Assembly: GCA_015227615.1 (NCBI GenBank)
Contig: JAALGZ010000008.1
Location: forward strand, 930,001-994,000
Length of the DNA stretch: 64,000 bases
Source: Labyrinthula sp. Ha
Taxonomy: Eukaryota > Sar > Bigyra > Labyrinthulida > Labyrinthulaceae
Reading direction: 5' to 3'
Made by a program: the position numbers and the translations under genes. Of the stretch, positions 21,113 through 33,004 are shown one piece after another. Each line of letters starts with the position of its first letter. Within the stretch, counting starts at the first letter, position 1. The notes below the pieces were generated by a model. That model was given only the letters and a program-made list of their open reading frames with translations. It did no database searches and had not been told where the DNA came from.

Positions 21113-23518
21113 AAATAAAGAACTCTAGTAGAGATAACGACTTTTTTACTGGTACTTGAACCATTATTTCCTCACTTTTCTAGCTAAATTGATATCTCTT
21201 ATCATCTACTTGAATTCTCTTGGTACAGTGTTAGCCAATTTCCTATCACCTCTCAATTTAATTGCAAGTTAAATGATAGAAAATAAATTCATAACTTGAG
21301 GAATGCTGTGACATATGTGATCTAAGAACCACATTGTCGAAACAGAGTGAGCAAATCCAACATAAATTTACGATTGAGAATTTGAGTCAAAAGTACTGGA
21401 AACATAATCACAAACAAGAAAAGGAAATCATAAAGTGGAAACGAGATTCAAATGGTACAAAATCCTGAGCACTGAGAAAAAACTAGAATATCTCGTGCTC
21501 GAAATTCTAGATGAACATTCCTACATGAACCTCAAAATGTGAGGATACAACTATGTTAGTGAATTACAGTATGAGAACTCAAATAGAATATATAACAAGA
21601 ATAGTTCCAAAAAATTTACAGCTTTCACATTCAATCTAAACCATAAGTTATATAGAATATTTTCGAGAGAACAGCATTATAATTAAAGCTGTCTTCAAAT
21701 TTCTGAACTATTATACCGAGTTCTATTTTGAAAAAACTTTGATTGGTCATCCAAAGGAGTTAATATATATTCAGCAATCCATTTGGTATTATACTTATAA
21801 AACAAATTCATGGCTATGGTTTTTATTACACAATACACAATCAATAAAGAGGATAAATCCTTAAAAAATTAACTGAGTTAATGGTAAATAAAGCCCCACT
21901 TATTTTGATACTAAGGATAAAAGCAAGCTCTGATATTTCTATTTACAACTGCATTGATCTAACTATAACTTCCTAGAAGAATTAATTTCTACATATTTTG
22001 TAAATAGTATTAAGTACAAACACGTATCTTTGTTTCTTTTTAAGGTGTTTTTTTCTACACTGTTAATCAAATATTGTTCATGAATAGTATGTTTTCTTAG
22101 ATTTTTTATTGGAGATTAAAGCAAACTGATCTATATTCAAACACACACTCTATCATCATATGAAAGTCAAAAGCATTTATATTTTCTTAAATATAGGATG
22201 ATGAATTTGACAGCATAAAAAAGTATGTAGATTAGAATCTAACTCCTCATACATATTTATACGAGAACAGTAATTTAACTTTTTAAAATATACAGAATAT
22301 ATTAACCTAAGAAAAAACCTCAACTAGATTAAGAAAAACAAAGTAAAAATTTTCTCATGTTTAAACTATAGAGGTATTACAATAATATGTATAAATTATT
22401 GTTTGTTCATTATTGAATGTTACTCAGTGCAAGAATAGTTAAGATAGACCAATTAATAACCAAAATAAAATAAAGAATTCAAAATAAACCTATTGCAATA
22501 ACTATAAAATATTGATAAGAAAGTTGTGTATTTGGAAAACATACATAAATAAGAAAAACAAACCCCAAAATAAACTAGTAGATATAATATTAATCCTTAT
22601 TAATAAAATAATATCTCTTAGTCTTATTAACTTGTTTTCTTTTTGTGTTGGTAAAATATCTATTTCTATAGAGATTGATAGTCTACTTAATTTATCAAAA
22701 TCTTTAGCAAGTTCAGAAAAAGAAAGATCAGAAGGAATAATAATATAAACAAAACGAAACAAAGTATAAAACATAGATATAAGAAAAATATTTTGTGTCA
22801 GCACTAAGAGTTCAAAATTAAAGTTTTCTTGAGATTCCGTATATAGAAGAGTAAATACTGAAAAAACTAAAGGTAAAATTCAAATAAAAACGTGATAGAA
22901 AAGTAAAAACCTTTTCTGAAATTTAAATATTAGTTCCGTATTTTTTCCAAGCAACCGAACTTCTAAACCAATATTTTCTTCAGCTTTTCTTAAATGATAT
23001 TTTGTATATTTAATAAAAAATATATTATTGACTAAACCATAAACAAAAAGAAATGAAATAGTAAACAACAAGTAAATAAAGTTAAATCGGAAAAAAGTAT
23101 CCAAAGATATTAATTTTATAATTGCACAGACAATAAGAAACAAGAAAGTAATAATCAATTGGACATCAGCAGAAAATTTCTTCTTCTTTGTAGACAAATG
23201 AAGAAAATTAACGACAACTGCAATACAACAGACAACAAGAGAAGCTGCATATAAAGTATACATCGTATTATCATGTCTTGAACAAGGTAATCTATTCAAT
23301 AACTCTCTTTTGAACTCACTCAACCTTAGATATTTCCCCCCAAAGTTTGATATATTATTGTACAACTCTCTAGCTCCTTCATTTGTAAACAAAGTTGGTA
23401 TGAACTCAAAAGAATTTGACCAACCATCGTCACAAGTACATATATTTTGTACACAAGTTCCATGAAAACCACATAGCTTTTCAACTGATCCAATATTTCC
23501 TTCATTTGTAAGACACAT
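21113..23518 (-). repeat. Left arm of a 2.4-kb inverted duplication
   Basis: Reverse complement of 49066-51471. Within the broken gene the two positions sum to 72584 throughout, so there are no indels there; a 1-bp A/T-run difference occurs further out. The arms differ by scattered substitutions (an estimated one percent or so). One end falls exactly at the ATG of the 7TM gene. Confidence 0.9.
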
Positions 23519-23593
23519 ATTTAAGTTTTGGTTTGAACAGTGTGCACTTTCTTTGTTTTTTTTATTTCGTTTATATATATGGAAAAAAGCCAT
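22411..23593 (-). pseudogene. EGF-like seven-TM protein, copy 1, broken
   Basis: Same family as the intact gene at 27066-28246. The N-terminal EGF-like motif (LCGFHGTCVQNICTCDDGW) and the first membrane segments are intact. An in-frame TGA interrupts the fourth membrane segment where the intact copy has a Cys codon, and a 1-nt deletion shifts the frame in the sixth. The TGA, the deletion and the 3' end are shared with copy 3, so the lesions predate the duplication. The frame remains open 25 codons upstream of the shared ATG (to 23593), with residues unlike a signal peptide; whether these are translated is unknown. TGA ends RTF1 and the kinesin, so reassignment is not a good explanation. Confidence 0.75.
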
Positions 23594-26500
23594 AGCTACA
23601 AACTGAGGAGATGACCATCTTGTGTATTAGTTTCGTTATCGTCGAGCTCAAATATAGAATGAGAATTGGTATATTGTGGGAAATACGATAATAATTTGTT
23701 TCATTCTTGTATTTGTCTTGCTGGGTAATCTTGTTTTTACTGCTGAAATATTTACTGCTCAGAATTTGATTGGCTAGATAATAATTTGGGCAATTGAGAA
23801 AACTTCGAAACACATTGATAAAATATAAAGAGAGTTTATGATAGACCAACATATCAATATTAATATATATATATTGATAGGTTATTGATAAGTTATTCAT
23901 TAGGTTTCTTACGAAGTTATTTTTTCATTAAATAAGGAAACAGAATTGCCTATCGATCAGCTCCTCATAGATATTGGCTTGATCATTTGATTAGATTCTA
24001 ACGATATTTTTGTTTCAGAGGTAGAAATTTCAAAATAATGAATTACCCAATATTAGTCAAGAGTTAAGTGCAGTAGGAACTAAGATTTTACTTCAAAAGC
24101 TCTCTCTCTTCTCATTGTTATTATTTGATCTTTATAACTTCGGATCAACTAAACTTGTCAATATGGAACAGGAATTTTACAAAATTGCTTCATTAATATC
24201 AAATTATTGTTAAGAAAGGCCTCTAGTTTGAGTAAATAATAATTTGAGAGAGGTATATATATATAATTTTATATATATATTATGAGGATATGGGAACACA
24301 GGAGAATCAATATGTTTTTCTCTTAGTTATGAATTTGTTATGTACGCCCAAAATACAAAATTCTAGAAATAATCTCTTTATTTACAGTTACCTAAGAAAA
24401 ATTAAATTAATGAACAATTATTTTCCCGTTAATATTAACGAAAGTATGAATTTACTTAAAAAAATAGATATGACTGGATGTTTTCCTTCTTCTACCTGCC
24501 TATATATTTCCCTAGTTTTTCTTGTCATTAATCCATTTTATTATATCTTTATTGAATGAAAGTATAATTCTTTCTTCTTGCTTCAGCTTGCTCGATAATA
24601 AATATTTCCTCATTGTTACCTATTCAACCAATAATTAAATTATGATTGACATTTTTCAAAGGTCTTAACGATTCGAGTCTTTAAAGTAGTTTTCAATTAT
24701 TTTTTTGAGGTAAACCTGTATTATTGCTGTATTATCAAGTAAATTTAAAGCTTGTTCCTCAGCTAATTTTTACAGTTATCAAAAATAGTATACATTTTAT
24801 GAAATCTCTTTTGAATATATTCTGTTAATCTAAGAAAATATAGGATTTGAAATAGTTTATTTTATGTGGAGCATGAAATACCACCAAAATATAGCTCATT
24901 AATTTAATATCGAATGGAGATCAATAAAAAAAGATTAAGAAACCTCTCTAAATTCTTGCCTGTGACTCCTTTACTAAAGTTGTCCTTTGTGATAAACAGC
25001 AATGCTTTATGATACTTTTTTCTACGGGGTGGTAAAAGCTTTATCCCCGATTTTTTAAACAGTACAATGGCCATTAAACCTACAATACCTTTTCAACTCG
25101 TGTAAGAAGCTTAAAATAGATCCTAAACTTCATCCAGAAATTACTATCATAATATTTAAAAAGTAAAATTAGTATAAAGCACGATAAACATCATTACTGA
25201 AAATATGGCATATGGTGTTTCTTGTTTTTCTCTCGAAATCTTCCTGAAACTCAAAATTATCACCCACTAAGTGTTTCATATTTAAAAAAAACTTTCCCCA
25301 TACATGCTTTGTGATTATTAGATTATGTTGGGAAGTTTAAACCCTAATGAAGGAAAATCGTAAAGGTTATCGTTACTAAGTGTACAGATCTCTAAAAAAC
25401 ATACATTCAATCTAAACATGATGAAAAACAATTCTTTGGATAATGTGATTCATCTCAGACACTAAAAATTCACTAAGCCCAAGCTCCTAAACCATATTTA
25501 AAATTTTTATACTGTGATTAAGTGCAACTGAGCTAAACTTTGCTCAAAAAAGTAAACTGTTCAATACTTGCGCATCAGGAGATATGAAATATCTCAGCTT
25601 TGTTATAATCATTAGAATTTTCATACTGCGCAGTACCCAGAAACTAAAAAACAAAACCTGGAATCTTTAATTTTAATTTGAGGAGGTTTTAAATCTTTTT
25701 CAAAGAAAAGTGGTTATTGGAGTAAATACTATTTTTTCGACTTCAATCAGTACAATACCTCAAGAAATACTCCTCTAGAGCTTAAAAACTCACTAATCGA
25801 AATAACGGGTGAATTTAGGCCTGGGAAAAAACTTACTTGAGAATTGGAGTATTCTGTATAAGCTTCCTGGAAATTTTTCCTGTTTACAAGATCTCAGAAA
25901 TTCTGAAAAAAAATACCCTTACATGCCAAATATTCCTGAATGGGTGATACCAAGTAACGAAACAAGCTGAGTAATGGTTGCCACCTTCAGATGTGGCTAA
26001 CTGTAAAATTTCCCCAAGTTTTGTTCGTATAAGCTAAATGAATTTTCCTATTAATCGCAGTATTAGTTATTTGGTTTAGTTTATTTTGACTCTCAATACA
26101 GCTTTAGTATAGTCAATAGTGAAATTCTACTTGGTCAAATACTCTGAAGTACACCTCTAAACTTTACTGAACTACGTGGTCGATCATTTAAAATACAAAA
26201 ACATTATATGCAAATTATTAAGAGCATTAATTTAACTCATTTCTGTCATATTACTAAAAAAATGTATGTCTAGTATTTAAGATTTCGTGCTCTTACATCG
26301 GATAACAGGTATAGACTAAAATATTTTGGAAAAAATGACCCTAAATCCTTGAAAAAGATTTACATGTTCGTTTTACCAAGAAAATCCTCTTTTTTAATAT
26401 TTTGTGAAATATTTGAAATATGAGAGTATAAATCCAACGTCCTTGCGCACAGTAATGGTTCTTTTTTAGTGCAACCCTTCCTCGGGTATATCTAATTCCA

Positions 26501-27065
26501 ATTCTTAGTTTAACCAAAGAACTTATTATCACCTGTTGTGCGAACTTAATTGGTTTAAACTTAAATTAGAAAGAGATTTAAACTTTGTTTAATTACCCAA
26601 GATCAAACTTATCGTTATTTTCTGAAATCTTATTAGATTATCTGATCTTCTTATTTATTTCTCTTCCTAATTATTAAAACTAACAATTGTTATCGAAAAT
26701 GTTCATTACCGATAACGCATTCCGAGAACAAACCCTACTTTTATGTTCCGTTTAAATTTTCCTACATTTAAAAAGTAAACCGAATTTATTGTGAGAACTC
26801 CTCAAGAAAAAAAACACCACAAACTTTATTCTGTTTTACTTTACGACCAGATCATGATTCCCAGCAAAAAATATAAGTGGAAATAAATATTAAACCAGTA
26901 GTTCTCCTCAATAGAACCAGTAGAAGAGTTCTTCGTGAAATTCACGGTTGCTGAAACTAAAAATAACTACAATCAAATGCAACTCCTCACTTAGTAGCTA
27001 TTACCTTTACTAAAGTCAGATCAGACCTAATAAAAGTACAATAAATCTCTCAAGCAAAAATAAGT
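23594..27065. other. Intergenic, 3.5 kb, nothing recognised
   Basis: Very AT-rich, with TA-repeat palindromes near 23860-23880 and 24255-24285. A weak 89-codon frame at 24290-24559 has no family motif and may be chance. No homology to the other flanks of the 7TM family was seen. Confidence 0.55.
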
Positions 27066-28246
27066 ATGTGTCTTACAAATGAAGGAAATGCTGGACCAAT
27101 AGAAAAGCTATGTGGTTTTCATGGAACTTGTTTACAGAATATATGTATTTGTGACGATGGTTGGTCAAATTCTTTTGAATTCATGCCAACTTTGTTTACA
27201 AATGAAGGAGCTAGAGAGTTGTACAATAATATATCAAACTTTGGGGGAAAAGAACTAAGGTTGAGCGAGTTCAAAAGAGAGTTATTAAATAGATCACCTT
27301 GTTCAAGACATGATAATACAATGTACACTTTATATGCAGTTTCTCTTATTATCTGCTGTGTTGCAATTGTCGCTGGTTTTTATCATTTATCTGTAACAAA
27401 AAAAAGAGAAGAAGGAACATATCCATTTTTTCTTTCTTTTATAGCTTTTATTGTTGGAGCGCTTATGAAGTTGATATCTTTAGACAATGTGTTTCCTTTC
27501 AACTTTATTTTTTCTTTATCAAATATTTTATTTGCATTTGTTCATGGACTTGTTACAAATAGTTTCTTTTTAAAATACACAAAATATCATTTAAGAAAAG
27601 GAAAACTTAATTTTGGACTACAAGTTAAAATATATGGAAGAAATGCAGATGGAATATTTAAAGTTCAACCTAGATTTTTACTTACTCTTCACGTGTTGAG
27701 TTGTATTCTAAGCTTAGCGTTTCCAGTTTTTACTGTAATGGGTCTGAAATTTCAAGAAGAGCTTAATTTTGAGATGTTGGTTTTTTCGCAGGAAATGTTT
27801 ATTTTATTTATATACTATACTATTTTTCGTTTTATTTATGTCATAGTTTTATCTCATCTTGCCTTTTCTGAACTTGCTAAAGATTATTTCAAATTAAGTA
27901 ATTTATCAGATAATACAAAGATTGATGAAACAACGAAAAAGAAAAACGAACTCTTGCTAAGCCTCAGTATTAAGATTATAGGCTTACGAAACCGAATTGT
28001 TTATGCTAATTTGTTTTGGGTTTCATATTTTCTACTTTTTATTTTTATTCCCAGTACACAGTTATCATATCAGTATTTTATTGTTATTCAAGTTGGTATA
28101 TTCTTATTTATTATTTTATTTTAGGTTGTATTTGGCCTTTGATTTGTATTTTTGCTTTAGATAGTATTCCAAAATGTAGTAAAATATCAAAAACTCATGA
28201 AAAACATACAAGTACAGGTGAAAGCTCTATAAAAATATCTCTCTAG
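27066..28246 (+). CDS. EGF-like domain, seven-transmembrane protein, intact copy
   Basis: Two exons (27066-28095, 28125-28246) joined by a 29-nt phase-1 intron give 383 residues ending in TAG. Residues 16-33 (CGFHGTCLQNICICDDGW) match an EGF-like C-x5-C-x4-C-x-C-x2-G-W pattern. About 50 polar residues follow, then seven hydrophobic segments near 86-108, 119-139, 145-170, 203-226, 236-262, 311-330 and 336-355, and a basic, Ser/Thr-rich tail (355-383). The topology resembles an EGF-bearing, adhesion-GPCR-like receptor: N-terminus outside, tail inside. That role is inference; no GPCR signature motif was identified. The ATG is where homology among all copies begins; no signal peptide is visible, so an upstream exon is possible. 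Two broken paralogues and one partial one lie in the window. Confidence 0.7.
28096..28124 (+). other. Intron of the intact 7TM gene (29 nt)
   Basis: GTATAT...TTTTAG, phase 1. Splicing completes the seventh membrane segment (GCIWPLICIFALD). Confidence 0.7.
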
Positions 28247-29176
28247 TAGAATATCTGAATAAATCTACTCTTTAAACCTGTTAGTTTATTATCTGGAATT
28301 TATATCGTGTATAAATGTTCTAATTTGCACGAGTAGAATAGATTTTTTTGGCGTCTATATTATTACTCATATTTAATTGAACTAATATAGTGGTGATTTC
28401 CTTGAGAAAAAAGTTTTGACTCGAAAATAAAACTCTATATATCATAACAATGGTTAATTTTAGTATGATCTTAATTGATGTTCACTCATTATGCATTCAA
28501 AAAGTATAAATACTACACTATGAAAGCTTCTTGAGTTTCAAAGAAAATTTTTTCTCTTAGAAGAGTTGAAGTATGCTCAGCAGCAAGAAGTAACTTCGAC
28601 AAGAATCAGGTGGAAATAGTTGTACGAACTTCTGAAGCGTATATATTAAGTTTATGTAACATAGTTAGATGTTTCAAAAGGAAAAATCGCAAAGTAAAAA
28701 TAATATATGTAAAGAAAATGTAACACAAAATTCACTCAGTTGAGCAGAAAGGAGTGAGAGGAAAGAAAAGGCGTATACTTAGTAACGAATTAGATAAGCC
28801 GTAAGAAAAGTGCAGAAGCTTAAGGTTTAAGTTTAGGCCTTTAAATTAATGCAAGTATCGTCTTCTAACTCGCAGTAGTTGTTGAGATACGAGTCAATGA
28901 ATAATTTGTAAATTGGTGTCTTTTGTCAACCTTTGACGCGCAATACACGCAATACACACTAACGTGTGTACTTTAACCAAGTGACATACTAATGTTATAT
29001 AAACTGAGAGCTAAGGTTTTGCAATATTAAACCGTTGACATAGGCTTTCAAAAAGAATTAATTTAACCGTTAATAAGCTTTAATTCAAGAATCCAAATTT
29101 CATTAAATTAGTGTACACGCAAAGACACTTTGGTTGATTGTTTAATTGTTAGGCGGTATTTACAATAATGTCGTAC
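28247..29176. other. Intergenic, 0.9 kb, nothing recognised
   Basis: Unique AT-rich flank between the 7TM gene and the gypsy array; no open frame of note. Confidence 0.55.
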
Positions 29177-29180
29177 TGTG
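29177..29180. repeat. Left target-site duplication of the gypsy array
   Basis: TGTG, also found directly right of the array at 43504-43507. Only four bp, but both positions agree with the independently set LTR edges. Confidence 0.5.
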
Positions 29181-29551
29181 TATTGAGGTTTTCCGTCCAG
29201 ATAAACAAAAACAAACAAGACGTGCGCAACCAGAACGTGTGAACGTAAGGAAATTATAACCAGTAAAGTGTATTCTTGACAGTAAAGTATCCAAATATAG
29301 CTTGAAAAACAGTAAACAGTGAACGAAGACTTTCTTTATTTGAAATCTAACTTTTATTATCACCAATAACAGCTATATTTCACTACTCTTGGGTCACCCT
29401 TAATGACGTGTACGCATAATATCAGTTCCCATAAATCATTAACTCCCCAACTGCACAAATATGCACCCTTATTTCATAATCAAGTCAGCTCAGTTATTAC
29501 ACCGATCAGAAATAAAGTGGCACTTCCTAGTAAACCCGTTTTTACTCAACA
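29181..29551 (-). repeat. Gypsy LTR A (371 bp)
   Basis: 3' LTR of copy A. On the minus strand it runs TGTTG...CAATA. About 14 substitutions separate its first 205 bp from LTRs B and C, while the rest is identical to B. Confidence 0.85.
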
Positions 29552-29561
29552 CCACCTCCTC
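29552..29561 (-). promoter_or_regulatory. Gypsy polypurine tract, copy A
   Basis: On the minus strand GAGGAGGTGG abuts the LTR TGTTG, fixing the boundary. The same tract is at 36528-36537. Confidence 0.65.
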
Positions 29562-29606
29562 ACTTTATTGCCGTCTTCACAATATATCAACATACAGCAC
29601 ACCCAC

Positions 29607-30413
29607 TTATAACATAACTTCATCCCCTACTGATAACCACACTTTCCTTAAATTATTATTTCTGGCGAACAAGTCCAACTTTATAACTCCATCTATACAA
29701 AAGCTATCGATTCTTTCGTAGAACTCTACTGGTTTGCACGAAATGCCCGCTCTCACACCGAAGATAAGCTCCTTGCCAAAGAACCTAGTCTTTAACTCTC
29801 TTGGAAATTCCCCCACAAGTCCTATAAGACATTCCTCAGTACAACTACCAGTAACTACACCTTGTGACGAAACTACCTTCTCATGCGCAGACATCTTCAC
29901 CCACAAAAATCTCTCTAAATGTTCAATTCCATTTCTTTTCATTAACTGCAGAATCACTTCCTTCTTTGAAGGTAATTTCCAAATAAAAAATAGTACATTT
30001 CTTCCCAATTTTTCCAAATTTAGGAGACTAATATCAGCGTCACTCATCGTGTTGTACAAGATCTGCGGACCTCTCACCGGATCTGATGAAAAAATGCGGT
30101 ATGGCGGATCCATAGTGACTATTGGAAACCTCTCAGTACAAGCGGCCAGATAATCCTGAACCCTCATTCGACATGTCCTTGCACCTATTGGTTTTTTCCA
30201 GAAGTATATCCTCAGCTTTCGCCCTATCACATCCAACCTTACCAGATTCGCAATAACCGCTTTCTCAAAACTACACTCCGCTATAACCAACTTGCTCCCA
30301 GTGAACTCATTATCGACAATCTTCCTAGCCTTCTTCTTATACAACTCAATTTCCTTCCCTCTTTCCCACAACTTATCAATCAATAGGATCACCACGTCCC
30401 TTAACTCCTTCAC
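29607..30413 (-). other. MT-A70-family adenine methyltransferase domain, copy A
   Basis: Open frame of 268 codons ending 55 bp from the 3' LTR. In order it has FPIVTMDPPYRIF, whose DPPY (residues 102-105) sits where METTL3 has DPPW; YNTMSDADISLLNL (121-134), like the METTL3 M-S-D-x-E segment; LFFIWKL; FLWVKMSAHEKVV; EECLIGLVGEF; VRAGISCKPVEFYERI (220-235), matching the V-R-x-T-S-H-K-P-x-E-x-Y-x-x-I SAM-binding stretch; and LDLFARNNN then WLSVGDE (246-265), matching E-L-F-G-R and W-x-x-x-G-N. Known relatives methylate N6 of adenine in RNA or DNA. This is the position of the extra 3' gene in some LTR elements. The first codon in frame is GTG, so the true start is undetermined. Confidence 0.85.
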
Positions 30414-30583
30414 TGAGCTAGACCACTTTGGCAGGCCATTCCATTTAACCTAACCTCCACGAATCAGCTCATTCAATTTATTAAGAACCTTTTTAACCCT
30501 TCAATGGATAAGAAATCATACGCCTCAACTCCTTCAAACCGATTAGCAAATCTATCATTCTCTTCCTGCATTCTAGTGTATCT

Positions 30584-30847
30584 TCATCTCGTGAACATCC
30601 TCCTAACCAACATCGCTTCCTTTTTCAGAGGTAAGCTCAGAACCCTATACTTATCCCCGAAATTGGTAATATATTGCTTTCTCACCTTCTCCATATTCAA
30701 TTTTAACCCATGAAACTCCTCCAATGACTGCTTCCGAAGATACCTTTGGATTTTATTATAAATCCGCTGCTTGTTTTTACTCGGCAGATGCTTCCGGATC
30801 ATTTCAAAATCACCCGTCCCATATATCTTAACACAATACCTCAGCAC
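30584..30847 (-). other. Myb/SANT-like segment upstream of the methyltransferase, copy A
   Basis: VLRYCVKIYGTGDFEMIRKH followed by LPSKNKQRIYNKIQRYL has the spacing of a Myb/SANT repeat: an aromatic in helix 1, G-x-x-x-(W/F) between helices 1 and 2, and a basic third helix with conserved aromatic. Such repeats bind DNA or histones. The match is by pattern only and the third hydrophobic position is atypical. Confidence 0.45.
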
Positions 30848-31147
30848 TTCAAACTCATAAATACTCCAGTTCCTTTGAACAATTCAACCATCAGATTCAA
30901 CTACAATTAGATCCTTCTCCACTTTCCTAACTAAGTCATTCACCATATCAACATCAGCCCGTACAATTTTATTGACCTGCAAGTCTCCCCAATACATTCT
31001 CTCCGGAAACGCCAGCTTTGGAAACTACGTCACCTCCAGTTTCCATCTAGAAGACGTGTTACCTAAGAAGTTTATAATCATCGACGGTATATCCTCGAAC
31101 AATGAAAATGCAGCTTCCCACATATCCCTGTCCATCATGAAACCCTT

Positions 31148-32091
31148 TCATCTCACTTTGAACCGGAATTCCCCAATTGTGGTCTTCCTCACGTCCACTA
31201 TCTCCTCCACCTCCAGGCGATCATGGTCTAGAATACATACTGCGCGTGTATCCGCACTAGGCAGAAAACTACTAGGAGTGTAAAGGATAAGTAACCAAGC
31301 GTGTCTAACCTTTTCGTTCCCGCTCAAATCTATAATCTTGCATAACGTGTTTGAGATGATTTCCACGACTTGAACTAGTCCCGTCCAGCTGGGACAACAC
31401 TTATCGTTATTTTCAGACTCAAACCCTTTCTCATACAGTACAACATATTCGCCCGGGTGAAAGTTTATTGGCTTCAGTCGTTCGTTCATCCTCTTGTTAG
31501 CTTGGTATCGGTACAATAAACCCTTCCTATATACATCCTCTTGATAACTTCTAATTCTCTCCTGTAACTCTTCTGATATTCTTCTCAGGCTTCGGACGTC
31601 ACGTTCAGTTAACTGCAGCATCTCACCACCCATCAACTATACCCTAGGGTTCAATCCCATTAATAATTCAATCGGGGATTTATTCCCCCTCTGCAGGTTA
31701 ACGGCGTGGAATTCAGGAAAGCCTGTACCGTCAAAATCACTTCATTCCAACAATTAGATGGTAATCCAAGTTCAAATACAAGGAATCTCAAGTGTCGAAG
31801 AACCTCTCGGTTCTGCACTTCAACCGTACCAGCGGTCTGCGAGATATACACTGCAGTTACTCGATGAGTACCATTACAACTCTTCAGAAATTCATTCACC
31901 ATCCTGTTAACAAAATGGCTGCCATGATCGGTAACAAGTAGAAATTCAGACGCCAGATGAAAATGTGCGTGCCACTTCCATAATGCTTTAACTATCTCTT
32001 TCGCTTCCACCTTCTGGAAAAAACACAATGAAGTTGTTCGCGTTAAACTATTAACCATCGTAAGTATCCACCCCGAATTATTGATGTACAA
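31148..32091 (-). other. Gypsy integrase core and C-terminal region, copy A
   Basis: Core acidic positions lie in GWILTMVDSLTRT, FLLVTDHGSHFVN and GTVEVQNREVLRHL, the D, D, E pattern. The C-terminal part (31148-31636) contains FHPGEYVVLYEKGFES and a beta-rich WTGLVQVVEIISNTLCKI, like the SH3-like integrase C-terminal domain. No chromodomain was recognised. Confidence 0.8.
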
Positions 32092-32139
32092 GAATCACTA
32101 TACAACACTTGGCGTGCATCTCTCCCAAATTCACTAACA

Positions 32140-32879
32140 TTCAATGGTCTTTTTATGATTAAGAAGCGCCGCTGACAATGTAAGCATTGCTTCATAAATC
32201 TCTTTATTGTCTACAGGAATATCGCTTTTAAACCCTTCTCAATAGTATAATGCTTCCTGATAAATTCAGCTTCCCGTTTTTCAGCCACATGGTTAAAGAC
32301 CGCGCGTGCATGTGCTATATTAAATGGAATTAAGTGCCTGGAAAGAACTGTTTTCCCCCTTTCTCTCCATACTTCCTTCAAGTTCCTATTGCCGGGCTGC
32401 TGTATCTTCAAAACAAACAATTTATCCATTGCCCCCCCCCCCCAAGATGTAACAGGGCTACGATTACTACTGGGGTGCCTCCCACTCACATGAAAACTGT
32501 CCACAAGTTTCCAATATTCTTCTTCCGCAGGAGTCATTATCTTCACTGGAATTTCCCCCTCTCCAGTGGCTTCCGGGTTCATCCAGCGACTGATGATGTC
32601 TGGTGGGATGTTCCTATACCCCGGTAGATGATAAACCTTCAAGTTCATGGTCATAAAATTGGCTGCCCAACGACGCAGTCGTACAGCTTACGCTTTTGTG
32701 CGAACCTGTTTCGGCGACAGTATTTCCACTAAGTTTCGATGGTCCGTGAATAGAATCGTTTCACGGAAATTATATAGCAAGTAGTAAGGAAAATTCTTAG
32801 GAGCCGCCACCACCGCGAACAATTCTTTCGAACTAATGTACCGTTCCAATGACGACCCCCTGAAGGTACCGCTAGTCAT
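32140..32879 (-). other. Gypsy RNase H and zinc-binding region, copy A
   Basis: RNase H traits are SSKELFAVVAAPKNFPYYL and ILFTDHRNLVEIL. Further on, LIPFNIAHARAVFNH and a nearby C-x2-C suggest the H2C2 zinc-binding region before integrase. A C12 homopolymer (32432-32443) lies in the span. Confidence 0.65.
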
Positions 32880-33004
32880 GGAAATAATTCTGAAATTCGA
32901 AGCACAAGGATTCTTAACATTCGCTTTCTCCTCCGTTTGAGCTAGAATTAGGCTCCAGCAAAAATCACTTGCATTGCACCCAAGTAAGTAGGTTCCAGAT
33001 ACTT

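Noticed and set aside
24255-24285. TA-rich palindrome as a regulatory hairpin
   Set aside because: Simple TA repeat of a kind common in this composition; no gene nearby depends on it.
29734-30153. 139-codon plus-strand frame within the methyltransferase
   Set aside because: Shadow of the MT-A70 frame; no domain features.
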